From Streptomyces sp. TP-A0874 (lineage in GTDB: Bacteria > Actinomycetota > Actinomycetes > Streptomycetales > Streptomycetaceae), in the NCBI RefSeq assembly GCF_001748085.1, contig NZ_BBZK01000004.1, forward strand, positions 248,001-312,000: DNA of 64,000 nucleotides. The letters run 5' to 3'. The translations under genes were made by a program, and so were the position numbers. The notes under the pieces are model-generated. The model was not told the DNA's origin. It was given only the letters and a program-made list of their open reading frames with translations, and did no database searches. This document shows, in pieces, positions 1-22,440 of the stretch; positions within the stretch are counted from its first letter, which is position 1; every line of letters begins with the position of its first letter.

Positions 1-154
1 CGCCGCGCCGGGCGAGGGTGTGCTCCTCGCGGACGCTGCCGGAGAGCCTGACCACGTCCTCGGCGGTGTGGGTGCGCTCGACTCCCTTCCAGCGCGGGTC
101 GGTCGCCCACCGCTGTGCGAGCTCTTCAGCCGTTGTCATACCTGTGTGCGCCAT
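1..154 (-). CDS. aceA: isocitrate lyase, N-terminal part (runs off the window)
   Basis: Glyoxylate-cycle enzyme that splits isocitrate into glyoxylate and succinate; only the first 51 codons are inside the window. The reading includes [18 protein letters not shown] and [20 protein letters not shown], which matches the N-terminus of actinobacterial isocitrate lyase (tandem W, then the VRLSGSV block). I chose the ATG at 154 because GGGAG lies about 6 bases upstream; a second in-frame ATG at 139 is possible. It is divergent from the RamB-type regulator at 589, the usual actinobacterial arrangement in which the regulator controls aceA. Identity is firm from the motif string; catalytic residues lie outside the window. 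Confidence 0.85.
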   Translation of the reverse strand, partial: MAHTGMTTAEELAQRWATDPRWKGVERTHTAEDVVRLSGSVREEHTLARRG

Positions 155-214
155 CGCCGTCTCCCGAGGGGTTCACGTGAGGTGTCTGGGCTTCCTGTGA
201 AGGGTGGGCTAGAT

Positions 215-229
215 TGTCACTGAGTGACA
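215..229. promoter_or_regulatory. operator-like palindrome 1 (TGTCACTGAGTGACA)
   Basis: Perfect 15-bp inverted repeat with arms TGTCACT and AGTGACA around a central G. It lies about 60 bp upstream of the aceA start. It shares its inner nine bases with a second palindrome at 393. The binding protein is unknown; the sequence does not resemble the corynebacterial RamB motif I recall. Confidence 0.55.
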
Positions 230-392
230 GACCACTGTCGCGGCCCGCCGGCCCGGACACGTGGACCGGTGAGCGAGCCACCTTGGCGCCGAGGTCGAGA
301 ACTCCGAGAACCACGACGTCAGGGGCTGTGGAACGCGCCCGAAGGTCGAATCGACCGTCAGGGCCGGCGAACCGCACTGCAACTATGACTGG

Positions 393-407
393 TGGCACTG
401 AGTGCCA
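393..407. promoter_or_regulatory. operator-like palindrome 2 (TGGCACTGAGTGCCA)
   Basis: Perfect 15-bp inverted repeat with arms TGGCACT and AGTGCCA, about 180 bp upstream of the regulator start at 589. The core CACTGAGTG is identical to that of the site at 215. Two such sites in one divergent region suggest a single dimeric regulator controlling both genes, perhaps the gene product itself. Confidence 0.55.
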
Positions 408-588
408 TCAAGTATGTCGATTTGCCAACTTCTGTAAATCTTCCGCGCACTCGTCCGCCAACTCTGCGAAAGATCCCGCCCAGCCGTGCTTTCGTGCCCA
501 CTGCCGCATCAGGCAAGGTTCGTCCCGTCGCGGTCCGGCATCGGGATCGGCGACGGGTCCGAGTGCCGCCCTGGGACGGGAGTCATCG

Positions 589-2007
589 GTGAGCAAGACC
601 TACGCGGGAGCCCGACTGCGACGGTTGCGCGAGGAGCGGCGCATGAGCCAGGCCGAGTTGGCCCGGGCTCTCGCCATCTCGCCGAGCTACCTCAACCAGA
701 TGGAGCACGACTCCCGCCCACTGACCGTGCCCGTGCTGCTCCGGCTGACCGAGGCCTTCGGCGTCGACCCCGGCTTCTTCTCCGAACGCGGCACCGACAG
801 GCTGGTGGCCGATCTGCGCGACGCCCTTTCGAACGAGGTCGCCGCGGGCCGGGTCTCCGCCTCCGACCTCGCCGAACTCGCCTCCCGTGTGCCCAACGCG
901 GCGCAACTGCTCGTGGAGCTCGGTCAGCGGAATCAGCAGCTCGCCGAAGAGCTCCTCGAAATCGCCGATCGACGGGGTCAGGAAGTGTCGGCGCTGCCCC
1001 GCTCCCCGCACGAGGAGATCCGCGAGTTCTTCTACCGGCGCCAGAACTACCTGCACGACACCGACCTCGCCGCCGAGCAGCTCGCCGCGGAGGTCGGCAT
1101 CCGGCCCGGCGAGGTCGTGCGCTCCCTCTCCGCACGGTTGGCCGATCGTCACGGGGTGCGCCTGGTCAAGGGCTCCGACCGGTTGCACCACTACGATCCG
1201 GTGACCCGGGAGCTGCGCCTCTCCGGACGGCTCCGCCCCGGTCAGCAGGCCTTCCGGATGGCCACCCAGCTGGCGTTGCTCGAGTACGCCGCCGAGTTGT
1301 CCGCGCTCGCCTCGGAGGACTTCGCCCCGGACAGCGACGCCTGGTCGCTGGCCCGGATCGGCATCGCGAACTACTTCGCCGCCGCGCTCGTCCTGCCCTA
1401 CCGCCCCTTCCACGCCGCCGCTGAGGAGTTCCGCTACGACATCGAGCGGCTGACCGACCACTTCGGCCTGGGGTACGAGACGATCTGCCACCGGCTGAGC
1501 ACGCTGCAACGGCCCCGCCTGCGCGGGGTCCCGTTCTCGTTCGTCCGCGTCGACCGGGCCGGGAACATGTCCAAACGCCAGTCGGCGACGACGTTCCACT
1601 TCTCCCGTGCCGGCGGTACCTGCCCACTGTGGAACGTCTACGAGGCCTTCGCCTCCCCCGGCCGCATCCACGTCCAGATGGCCGCCATGCCGGACGGACG
1701 GCGCTACTTGTGGACCGCCCGGGCGATAACCCGCCACCGCGGCAGCTGGGGCGAGCCCGGCAAGACCTTCGCCATCGGTCTCGGCTGCGAGATCCGTCAC
1801 GCGTCGCGGCTCGTCTACTCCGACGGCCTCGATCTCGACAACGCCGCGGCGGCCGTCCCCATCGGGATGGGCTGCCGCCTCTGCGAGCGCACCGACTGCC
1901 CGCAACGTGCCGTGCCGCCCCTCGACCGCCGGCTGGTGATCGACGAGAACAGCAGCACCTTCACCCCCTACCCGGTGGCCGAGGAGGGTCCCGGCACCGG
2001 GGGCTGA
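589..2007 (+). CDS. RamB/ScfR-type short-chain fatty acyl regulator (XRE family)
   Basis: 472-residue cytoplasmic transcription factor. An XRE helix-turn-helix spans residues 5-60 (RLRRLREERRMSQAELARAL, ISPSYLNQMEHDSRPLT). A long middle region follows, then a DUF2083-type C-terminal domain containing the Cys-rich GCRLCERTDCPQRA. This architecture is that of RamB of Corynebacterium/Mycobacterium, which controls acetate and glyoxylate genes. The divergent isocitrate lyase gene supports that role. The GTG at 589 is chosen because the HTH starts just after it; in-frame extension to 214 adds about 125 residues of low-complexity sequence. Two palindromes upstream may be its operators. The ligand, probably an acyl-CoA, is not shown by the sequence. 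Confidence 0.85.
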   Translation: MSKTYAGARLRRLREERRMSQAELARALAISPSYLNQMEHDSRPLTVPVLLRLTEAFGVDPGFFSERGTDRLVADLRDALSNEVAAGRVSASDLAELASRVPNAAQLLVELGQRNQQLAEELLEIADRRGQEVSALPRSPHEEIREFFYRRQNYLHDTDLAAEQLAAEVGIRPGEVVRSLSARLADRHGVRLVKGSDRLHHYDPVTRELRLSGRLRPGQQAFRMATQLALLEYAAELSALASEDFAPDSDAWSLARIGIANYFAAALVLPYRPFHAAAEEFRYDIERLTDHFGLGYETICHRLSTLQRPRLRGVPFSFVRVDRAGNMSKRQSATTFHFSRAGGTCPLWNVYEAFASPGRIHVQMAAMPDGRRYLWTARAITRHRGSWGEPGKTFAIGLGCEIRHASRLVYSDGLDLDNAAAAVPIGMGCRLCERTDCPQRAVPPLDRRLVIDENSSTFTPYPVAEEGPGTGG

Positions 2008-2130
2008 CCGGCCACCGCCGACCTCCGCAACGGCCTTCTTCGGACAGACGGAGCCTCTGGCGGTCCGGGGCGGCGCTCTCGTGGACGGGCCAGGAGTGCG
2101 TCGTGGCGCCGGCCCCTCCGGGACCGGCTG

Positions 2131-3078
2131 TCAGGGGCGGCTGGTGAGGTAGCCGCCCATCGAGGTGAAGTAGTCGGCCGCGGACCTCTCCTCGCCGTCC
2201 GCGGTGCGCACCCGCCTGACGGCCAGTCCGTGGTTGCGGCCGGTGCGGGCGTCGGCCCCGGCGACGATCACCACTCCCTCACCCTCGCGGTAGAAGATGC
2301 GGCCCGGCGTCCCTCCGTAGCGGGCCTCGGACACCACCGCCGCCACGATCTCGAGGCGCTCTCCCTTGTGGTAGGTGTAGGCGCTCGGGTAGGGGGCGGA
2401 CTGGGCGCGCACCAGACGTTCGAGATCCTCTGCGGGCCAGTTCCAGTCGATGCGGATGTCCTCGTCGGAGCGCTTGTGGAAGAAGGTCGCCTGTGACCGG
2501 TCCTGCTTGGTGAACTCCGTCTCGCCCGCCGCGATACGGTCCAGCGCTCCCACCGTGACCGGGGCGATGAGGTCGACCGTCTTGTGGAAGAGGTCCGTGG
2601 CGGTGTCCGTCGGCTCGACCGTCACCGCGCGCTGGAGCACGATGTCGCCGGCGTCGAGCCGCTCGTCCATCATGTGCGCGGTGACGCCGACTTCGCTCTC
2701 ACCGTTGATCAGAGCCCAGATCACCGGCGAGAAGCCCGCGTACTTGGGCAGCAGCGAATCGTGCACGTTGAGCGTGCCGTGGCGCGGCAGCTCGAAGACG
2801 CGCGGGGGGATCCACGTCCGCCAGTTGTTGGCGACGATGATGTCCGGGTCCGCCTCCTTGAGGGCGGTGAACAGCTCCTCGTCGTCGGGGCGGTTCCGGA
2901 TCAGTACGGGGACCCCGTGGTCCTCCGCCAGTCGGGCGACGGAGTCACTCCAGATCTTCTCGTAGGCGTGCTCGCTCTTGGGGTGCGTGACCACCATGAC
3001 CACGTCGTGCTCGGAGTCCAGGAGGGCTTGCAGGGTGCGGTGCCCCCAGGTCTGGTAACCGAACATGACGACCCGCAT
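2131..3078 (-). CDS. hydroxyornithine formyltransferase (CchA-like, methionyl-tRNA formyltransferase family)
   Basis: 315-residue formyltransferase predicted to transfer formyl from N10-formyl-tetrahydrofolate to the N5-hydroxy nitrogen of ornithine, making the hydroxamate used by the NRPS. The catalytic triad of the family is visible as N104 and H106 in NVHDSLLPKYAGFSP and D142 in MDERLDAGDIV. The C-terminal FMT_C-like part is present. The ATG at 3078 is preceded by AGGAGG at good spacing. It diverges from the ornithine N-oxygenase across a region with two iron boxes, so it should be induced by iron starvation. True methionyl-tRNA formyltransferase would sit with def or fmu, not here. Confidence 0.88.
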   Translation of the reverse strand: MRVVMFGYQTWGHRTLQALLDSEHDVVMVVTHPKSEHAYEKIWSDSVARLAEDHGVPVLIRNRPDDEELFTALKEADPDIIVANNWRTWIPPRVFELPRHGTLNVHDSLLPKYAGFSPVIWALINGESEVGVTAHMMDERLDAGDIVLQRAVTVEPTDTATDLFHKTVDLIAPVTVGALDRIAAGETEFTKQDRSQATFFHKRSDEDIRIDWNWPAEDLERLVRAQSAPYPSAYTYHKGERLEIVAAVVSEARYGGTPGRIFYREGEGVVIVAGADARTGRNHGLAVRRVRTADGEERSAADYFTSMGGYLTSRP

Positions 3079-3118
3079 GGGGGTTCCTCCTCAGGGCAGC
3101 GCTGGACCGGCGCACAAG

Positions 3119-3137
3119 TAAAGCAAGCCTTACCTAA
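3119..3137. promoter_or_regulatory. iron box 1 (DmdR/IdeR site)
   Basis: On the minus strand this 19-mer reads TTAGGTAAGGCTTGCTTTA, close to the actinobacterial iron box TTAGGTTAGGCTAACCTAA, strongest in the left half. It lies about 40 bp upstream of the formyltransferase start and probably represses it when iron is replete. Confidence 0.75.
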
Positions 3138-3224
3138 TGCTCGCAACTACCCAATTTCCAGGGCCGGTTCACTCTGGGCGACTTCAGCCGATATCCGCTT
3201 TGTCTCGTCGACAGGCCCGTCAGA

Positions 3225-3243
3225 TGAGGTTAGCTTTACCTAA
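3225..3243. promoter_or_regulatory. iron box 2 (DmdR/IdeR site)
   Basis: The 19-mer TGAGGTTAGCTTTACCTAA is a near-consensus iron box. It lies about 85 bp upstream of the ornithine oxygenase ATG and probably controls the rightward run of oxygenase, lipoprotein and NRPS genes. Confidence 0.8.
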
Positions 3244-3326
3244 ATTCTGCTGGCCGGCGCCTGTCGGCGGCCGGCTCCTCGTCCCCGACGCCTGACAAGC
3301 GGCTCCCGCCCCACGATGGGAATGAC

Positions 3327-4679
3327 ATGTCACAGGCTCCACCCGCCGACGCACCACCGATCCACGACCTCATAGGCATCGGCTTCGGCCCGTCCAACGT
3401 GGCCATGGCGATAGCGCTCAGCGAGCACAACGCGCGTGTCGGCGGGCGAGAGACGGTCACGGCGCACTTCTTCGAGCGGCAGCCGCGCTTCGGCTGGCAC
3501 CGCGGCATGCTCATCGACGACGCCACCATGCAGGTGTCCTTCCTCAAGGACCTGGTGACGATGCGGAACCCGGCGAGCGACTACAGCTTCCTGTGCTACC
3601 TGCAGAGCCAGGGACGGCTGGTCGACTTCGTCAACGGCAAGAGCCTCTTCCCACTGCGGGTGGAGTTCCACGACTACTTCGAGTGGGCCGCAGCCCGGGT
3701 CGACGACCTGGTCTCCTACGGCCACGAGGTCGTCGCCGTACGGCCGGTCGTACACGACGGCGTCGTCGAGTACGTGGATGTCACCGCCCGTTCGGGCTCG
3801 GAGACGGTGGTCCACCGGGCCCGCAACCTCGTCATCGGCACCGGCCTGCGGCCCCGGATGCCGGAGGGCGTGCAGCAGACGGACCGGATCTGGCACAACT
3901 CCGACCTGCTGACGAGGGTGGACGCCCTCGGCGACGCCCAGCCCTCCCGCTTCGTGGTGGTCGGGGCCGGGCAGAGCGCCGCCGAGAACGTGTCCTACCT
4001 CCACCGGCGCTTTCCGGAGGCCGAGGTCTGCGCCGTCTTCTCCCGCTACGGCTACAGCCCCGCCGACGACAGCAGCTTCGCCAACCGGATCTTCGACCCG
4101 GACGCGGTGGGCGACTACTTCACGGCGCCCGAGGAGACCAAGCGCAAGTTGCTGGACTACCACGGGAACACCAACTACTCGGTGGTGGACATCGACCTGA
4201 TCGACGACCTGTACCGCCAGTCGTACCGCGAGCAGGTCCTGGGCACCCGGCGGCTGCGCTTCCTCAACGTGTCCCGGCTGGCCGAGGTCGTCGAGACCCC
4301 GGACAAGGTCCGCACCACCGTCGAGTCACTGGTCACCGGCGAGAAGACGGCACTGGACGCCGATGTGCTCGTGTACGCCACCGGCTACCGGACCGCCGAC
4401 ACCCTGGGGCTGCTCGGCGAGGTCGAGAAGCACTGCCGGCGGGACGACGCGGGACGGGTCCGCGTCGAGCGCGACTACCGCGTCACCACCGATCCGGAAC
4501 TGAGGTGCGGCATCTACCTCCAGGGCGGCACCGAGCACACGCACGGCATCACGTCCTCCCTGCTGTCGAACACCGCCGTCAGAGTCGGTGAGATCCTCAC
4601 CTCGATCCTGGACCACCGCCGGGAGCCCGACAGCGACCGGCGGCGGAACACCTCCGACGAGTTCAGCACGCCCCTCTGA
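3327..4679 (+). CDS. L-ornithine N5-monooxygenase (CchB-like)
   Basis: 450-residue FAD- and NADPH-dependent hydroxylase that converts L-ornithine to N5-hydroxyornithine, the first step of hydroxamate siderophore synthesis. Visible motifs are the FAD-binding GIGFGPSNVAMAIAL near residue 16, the substrate/FAD region MQVSFLKDLVTMRNP, the NADPH-binding VVVGAGQSAAENVSYLHRRF, and the C-terminal ATGYR. Length is typical of the PvdA/SidA/CchB family. It is first in a rightward transcription unit with the siderophore-binding lipoprotein and the NRPS. An iron box lies upstream. The NRPS needs hydroxyornithine for three of its four predicted residues, in line with the presence of this single oxygenase. 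Confidence 0.93.
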   Translation: MSQAPPADAPPIHDLIGIGFGPSNVAMAIALSEHNARVGGRETVTAHFFERQPRFGWHRGMLIDDATMQVSFLKDLVTMRNPASDYSFLCYLQSQGRLVDFVNGKSLFPLRVEFHDYFEWAAARVDDLVSYGHEVVAVRPVVHDGVVEYVDVTARSGSETVVHRARNLVIGTGLRPRMPEGVQQTDRIWHNSDLLTRVDALGDAQPSRFVVVGAGQSAAENVSYLHRRFPEAEVCAVFSRYGYSPADDSSFANRIFDPDAVGDYFTAPEETKRKLLDYHGNTNYSVVDIDLIDDLYRQSYREQVLGTRRLRFLNVSRLAEVVETPDKVRTTVESLVTGEKTALDADVLVYATGYRTADTLGLLGEVEKHCRRDDAGRVRVERDYRVTTDPELRCGIYLQGGTEHTHGITSSLLSNTAVRVGEILTSILDHRREPDSDRRRNTSDEFSTPL

Positions 4680-4835
4680 GGCACGTCGGTCGGCACCCGG
4701 GCGAGGAGCACCGCTCCGAGGCCGAGGAATCCGCACGACACCCCTGCTGCAGCCCTCCCCCTGTCGCTCCCGCCCGGTCGCGGTCTCCCGGCCGGCGGGC
4801 GGCCCGCACAGTGAAGCCCGGCGAAAGGAAAGCCG

Positions 4836-5879
4836 TTGTCCACCAGAACACGCCCCGGACTGGCCCGGATGGCCAGACACCTCCCCCGGGTGGCCGTCGC
4901 CGCAGTCGCCGCGCTGCTGCTCGCCGCCTGTGGCGGGGAGGGCGACAAGGCCGGGTCCGATGCGCCCGGGAAGGGAGGCGCCGCCTCCACCGCCTTCCCG
5001 GTGACGGTCGAGCACAAGTACGGCTCCACGACGATCGAGGCGGAGCCGAATCGGGTCGTCACCCTCGGTCTGTCCGACCAGGACGCGGCGCTCGCGCTCG
5101 GTGTCAAGCCGATCGGCGCCGTCGACTGGTTCAAGGAGGAGCCGTACGGCAAATGGCCGTGGACCAAGGAGCTGTGGGGTTCCGCGAAGCCGCAGATCGT
5201 CGGTGAGCGCGACGAGTACAACGTGGAGAAGATCGCGGCCCTGGAACCAGACCTGATCATCGCTCAGTACTCGGGCATGAAGAAGGAGCAGTACGAGACG
5301 CTCTCCAAGATCGCGAAGGTCGTCGCCCAGCCCAAGGGCCACCCGGACTACGGGGCCCCGTGGCAGGTCATGACGGAGCAGATCGGCAAGGCTCTCGGCA
5401 AGGAGGGTGCGGCCAAGAAGAAGATCGCCGACATCGACGAGCGCTTCAAGGCCGTCCGCGGGAAGCACCCGGAGTTCGCCGACCTCACCCTGGTGGTGGC
5501 CGACAGCTTCGAGGCCGGCAAGTACTCGGCGTTCACCAGGAGCGACCCGAAGTCGATCTTCTTCGAAGAACTCGGTTTCCAGCTGAAACCCGAGATCGAC
5601 AAGCTGGCCCAGCCGGGCTGGAACGTCGCCGAGCTGAGCGCCGAGAAGCTGGACGTCCTCGACGTCGACCGGCTCGTCTGGGTCACCTCCAGCAGCGAGT
5701 CCGACGAGCGGATCAAGGCGGAGCCCTTCTACAAGAAGCTGAAGGTCTCCCAGGACAAGCGCGACCTCTTCGTGCCCTACCAGGACCCGGACGTCGGCGC
5801 GGCCTTCTCCTTCAACACGGTCCTGTCGATCCCCTACGCGCTCGACGAGATCGAGCCACTCCTGACGGCCATCAAGTAA
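4836..5879 (+). CDS. iron-siderophore ABC transporter substrate-binding lipoprotein
   Basis: 347-residue FecB/CchF-like lipoprotein that captures the ferric siderophore at the outer face of the membrane. The N-terminus is Arg-rich, followed by a hydrophobic stretch and the lipobox LAAC with Cys32 as the lipidated residue. The body has the usual periplasmic-binding fold features, such as [18 protein letters not shown] and a long helix-forming [16 protein letters not shown] use the TTG at 4836, with GGAAAG a few bases upstream; the ATG twelve codons in is the alternative. It sits between the oxygenase and the NRPS, so it is probably specific for this cluster's own product. Its permeases lie at 24503-26685. 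Confidence 0.9.
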   Translation: MSTRTRPGLARMARHLPRVAVAAVAALLLAACGGEGDKAGSDAPGKGGAASTAFPVTVEHKYGSTTIEAEPNRVVTLGLSDQDAALALGVKPIGAVDWFKEEPYGKWPWTKELWGSAKPQIVGERDEYNVEKIAALEPDLIIAQYSGMKKEQYETLSKIAKVVAQPKGHPDYGAPWQVMTEQIGKALGKEGAAKKKIADIDERFKAVRGKHPEFADLTLVVADSFEAGKYSAFTRSDPKSIFFEELGFQLKPEIDKLAQPGWNVAELSAEKLDVLDVDRLVWVTSSSESDERIKAEPFYKKLKVSQDKRDLFVPYQDPDVGAAFSFNTVLSIPYALDEIEPLLTAIK

Positions 5880-5929
5880 CCGCTGCGCCGCCGACCCCGC
5901 GGCGCGTGACCAGGAAAGGCGATCCGACC

Positions 5930-20296
<14,367 letters not shown>

Positions 20297-20559
20297 GGAG
20301 CGACTCGTTCAAGGGTTCTCGGGGTCACTGCCGCACGCTGGTCGGCGAGGAGACGAGCAGTCCGTGTCCGAGCCGACCGGACGGGCCCTGGGAGCGGCCG
20401 CGGGCGCGCATGACCGGGCACGGACACTCCCCGCGGAAGGGCCCGGCCGCCCGGCGCGGCCCGACGTCCCGCAGGGTTCCCCGCGCACCCGCGGCTCGGG
20501 CGTCGCGCCGGCTCTCGGGAAGGAGCGCCCGGGAGCAAGCCACGGCGCCTGGGTCCCCG

Positions 20560-22440
20560 TCAGCCGGTGGCGACCTTCTGCGGCGCCCCATGCGGCTCGG
20601 CCCGTCCCGTCTCGGATCCCCCAGGCTGGCGGCGGCTGTCCGACCACGCGGCCCACAGGGCCGCATAGCGTCCGCCCGCGGCCACCAGATCGGTGTGGGT
20701 TCCCGTCTCGACGATCCGGCCCTCGTCGAGGACGACGATCCGGTCGGCGGTCGCGGCCTGCGGCAGCCGGTGCGCCACCATCAGGCCGGTGCGCCCTTCG
20801 AGTGCCCGGAGGGCGGCCGTCTCCAGGACCCGGGCGCCCGCACTGCCGGCGTCCGCGGTGGCTTCGTCCAGGATCGCGATCGGCGCGTCGGCGAGCACGA
20901 GTCGGGCCAGAGCCAGGTGCTGGGCCTGCGTCACCGTGAGCCGGTGGCCGCCCTCGCCGACCACCGTGTCGATGCCCTGGGGCAGCGCCTCGACCCAGCT
21001 GAGGGCGTCCACCCGGTCGAGTGCGACGCGCAGTTCCTCGTCGCTGGCCTCCGGCCGGGCCAGGCGCAGGTCGTCGGCGAGCGGCCCGGCGAACACGTGG
21101 ACCTCCTGGCTGATCAGTGTCACCGTCCGCCGGACGCCGGCGGGGCCCAGTTCCCCGGTGTCGACGCCACCGAGGGCGATCGAGCCGTCGGACGGGCGGT
21201 GGATGCCGGCGATCAGCTTCGCCAGAGTGGTCTTCCCGGCTCCGCTCGCACCCACCAGTGCGACGCGTTCACCGCTCCGCACCGTCAGGTCGACCTTGCG
21301 CAGTACCGGATGCCCGGTGACGTACTCGTGGCTGAGCCCGGTCACCTCGACGGAACCGTCCACCGGCGCGGCCGACCGCTCGCCTTCCCGCTCGGGCGGC
21401 AGGTTCGACACCCCGACGAGACGGGCCAGGCTAGCGCCGGCGGACTGCGCGTCGTCGATGAGGAACAGCGCGGCGTTGATGGGGTTGAAGAGGCTGTGGA
21501 AGTAGAGCGCGGCCGCGGTCGCCGTGCCGATGGTCACGGAGCCGTTGTCGACCAGCAGGAACCCGGTGGCCAGGACGGAGGCCAGCCCGACGAACTCGGC
21601 GAGGTTGAGCCGGGAGAAGAAGCCCGTCACCAGGTGGATGGCGCGCAGCGCGATGTCCACGGACTGCTGGGAGCGGTTTTCCAGCAGTTCGGCGTGGCGG
21701 CCGTTCAGCCGGAAGGCGCGTACGGTGCGGACCCCGCCGATGCTGTCGAGGAGTTGGTGCTGCAGCGAGCCGGTCGCCACCCGGTGCTCCGCGTAGACGG
21801 GGGTGGCGCGGGGGATGAACCACCGCACGGTGAAGACGTGGATCGGCACGGCGAGCAGGACGGCGAGGAGGAAGCGCCAGTCCAGCACGGCGAGCCCGAC
21901 CAGCGTCAGCACGATGGTGAGCAGGGCGCGGCTGAACTCCGGCAGCGCCTCACGGACCCCCTTGGTGATCACGGTCACATCGCCGGTGACCCGGGAGGTC
22001 AGATCGCCGGAGCCGGCCTCCTCCACACGTTCCAGCGGCAGCCGCAGGGCGCGCTCGATGAACCGCTCGCGGACGCTCGCCAGGATGCCCTCACCGAGCC
22101 GAGCGACGAGCGAGGTCCCGACCGCGATGGCGATACCGCGTGCCACGGCCACCGCGAGCAGGAGGACGATCGGCAGCGTCAGCGCCGCGGGGCCGCGCTG
22201 TTGGACGACCAGGTCGACGATGTGGCCGAGCAGCGGGGCGGTCAGCAGGCCGATGCCCGTTCCGACGACGAGTACGGTCACCGCGGACACCGTCAGCATC
22301 CGGTGGCGGCGGAGGAGGGTGCGCAGGACGGCGAGCGACTGGGCAGCGGTGGCGATCGGCAGGAGGGCGCGCTCCGGGGGGCGGGTTCCGCTCATCGTCC
22401 GTTCTCCGTCGTCGGCGTCGGCTGGGTCCGTAGCGGTCAT
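20560..22440 (-). CDS. ABC exporter half 1, canonical Walker A and degenerate signature
   Basis: 626-residue fused permease/ATPase of the exporter type (six predicted membrane helices, then a nucleotide-binding domain). Walker A is intact as GASGAGKTT near residue 397. The signature loop that should read LSGGQ is LTVTQAQ near residue 502, and Walker B is IAILDEATADAGS. Its partner downstream in sequence has the opposite defect, so the two should form one heterodimer with a single working ATP site. The start overlaps the stop of the partner gene by ATGA, giving coupled translation. The setting next to the NRPS and under an iron box suggests siderophore export, although IrtAB-like import cannot be excluded. 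Confidence 0.85.
   Translation of the reverse strand: MTATDPADADDGERTMSGTRPPERALLPIATAAQSLAVLRTLLRRHRMLTVSAVTVLVVGTGIGLLTAPLLGHIVDLVVQQRGPAALTLPIVLLLAVAVARGIAIAVGTSLVARLGEGILASVRERFIERALRLPLERVEEAGSGDLTSRVTGDVTVITKGVREALPEFSRALLTIVLTLVGLAVLDWRFLLAVLLAVPIHVFTVRWFIPRATPVYAEHRVATGSLQHQLLDSIGGVRTVRAFRLNGRHAELLENRSQQSVDIALRAIHLVTGFFSRLNLAEFVGLASVLATGFLLVDNGSVTIGTATAAALYFHSLFNPINAALFLIDDAQSAGASLARLVGVSNLPPEREGERSAAPVDGSVEVTGLSHEYVTGHPVLRKVDLTVRSGERVALVGASGAGKTTLAKLIAGIHRPSDGSIALGGVDTGELGPAGVRRTVTLISQEVHVFAGPLADDLRLARPEASDEELRVALDRVDALSWVEALPQGIDTVVGEGGHRLTVTQAQHLALARLVLADAPIAILDEATADAGSAGARVLETAALRALEGRTGLMVAHRLPQAATADRIVVLDEGRIVETGTHTDLVAAGGRYAALWAAWSDSRRQPGGSETGRAEPHGAPQKVATG

Larger units (their letters stand above)
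155..588. promoter_or_regulatory. divergent promoter region aceA / RamB-type regulator
   Basis: This 434-bp gene-free region separates the two divergent genes. No ORF here looks coding. It holds two perfect 7-1-7 inverted repeats with the same CACTGAGTG core, listed separately. Long upstream in-frame extensions of the regulator gene cross it but have no protein-like composition. Confidence 0.6.

Noticed and set aside
214..588. Upstream extension of the RamB-type regulator
   Set aside because: The extension is Ser/Arg-rich, crosses both palindromes and adds nothing family-like before the HTH; the GTG at 589 starts the protein correctly.
20297..20559. Possible MbtH or thioesterase gene after the NRPS
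   Set aside because: I looked for NPE-type MbtH motifs and a GxSxG block in all frames of the 263-bp gap and saw none.
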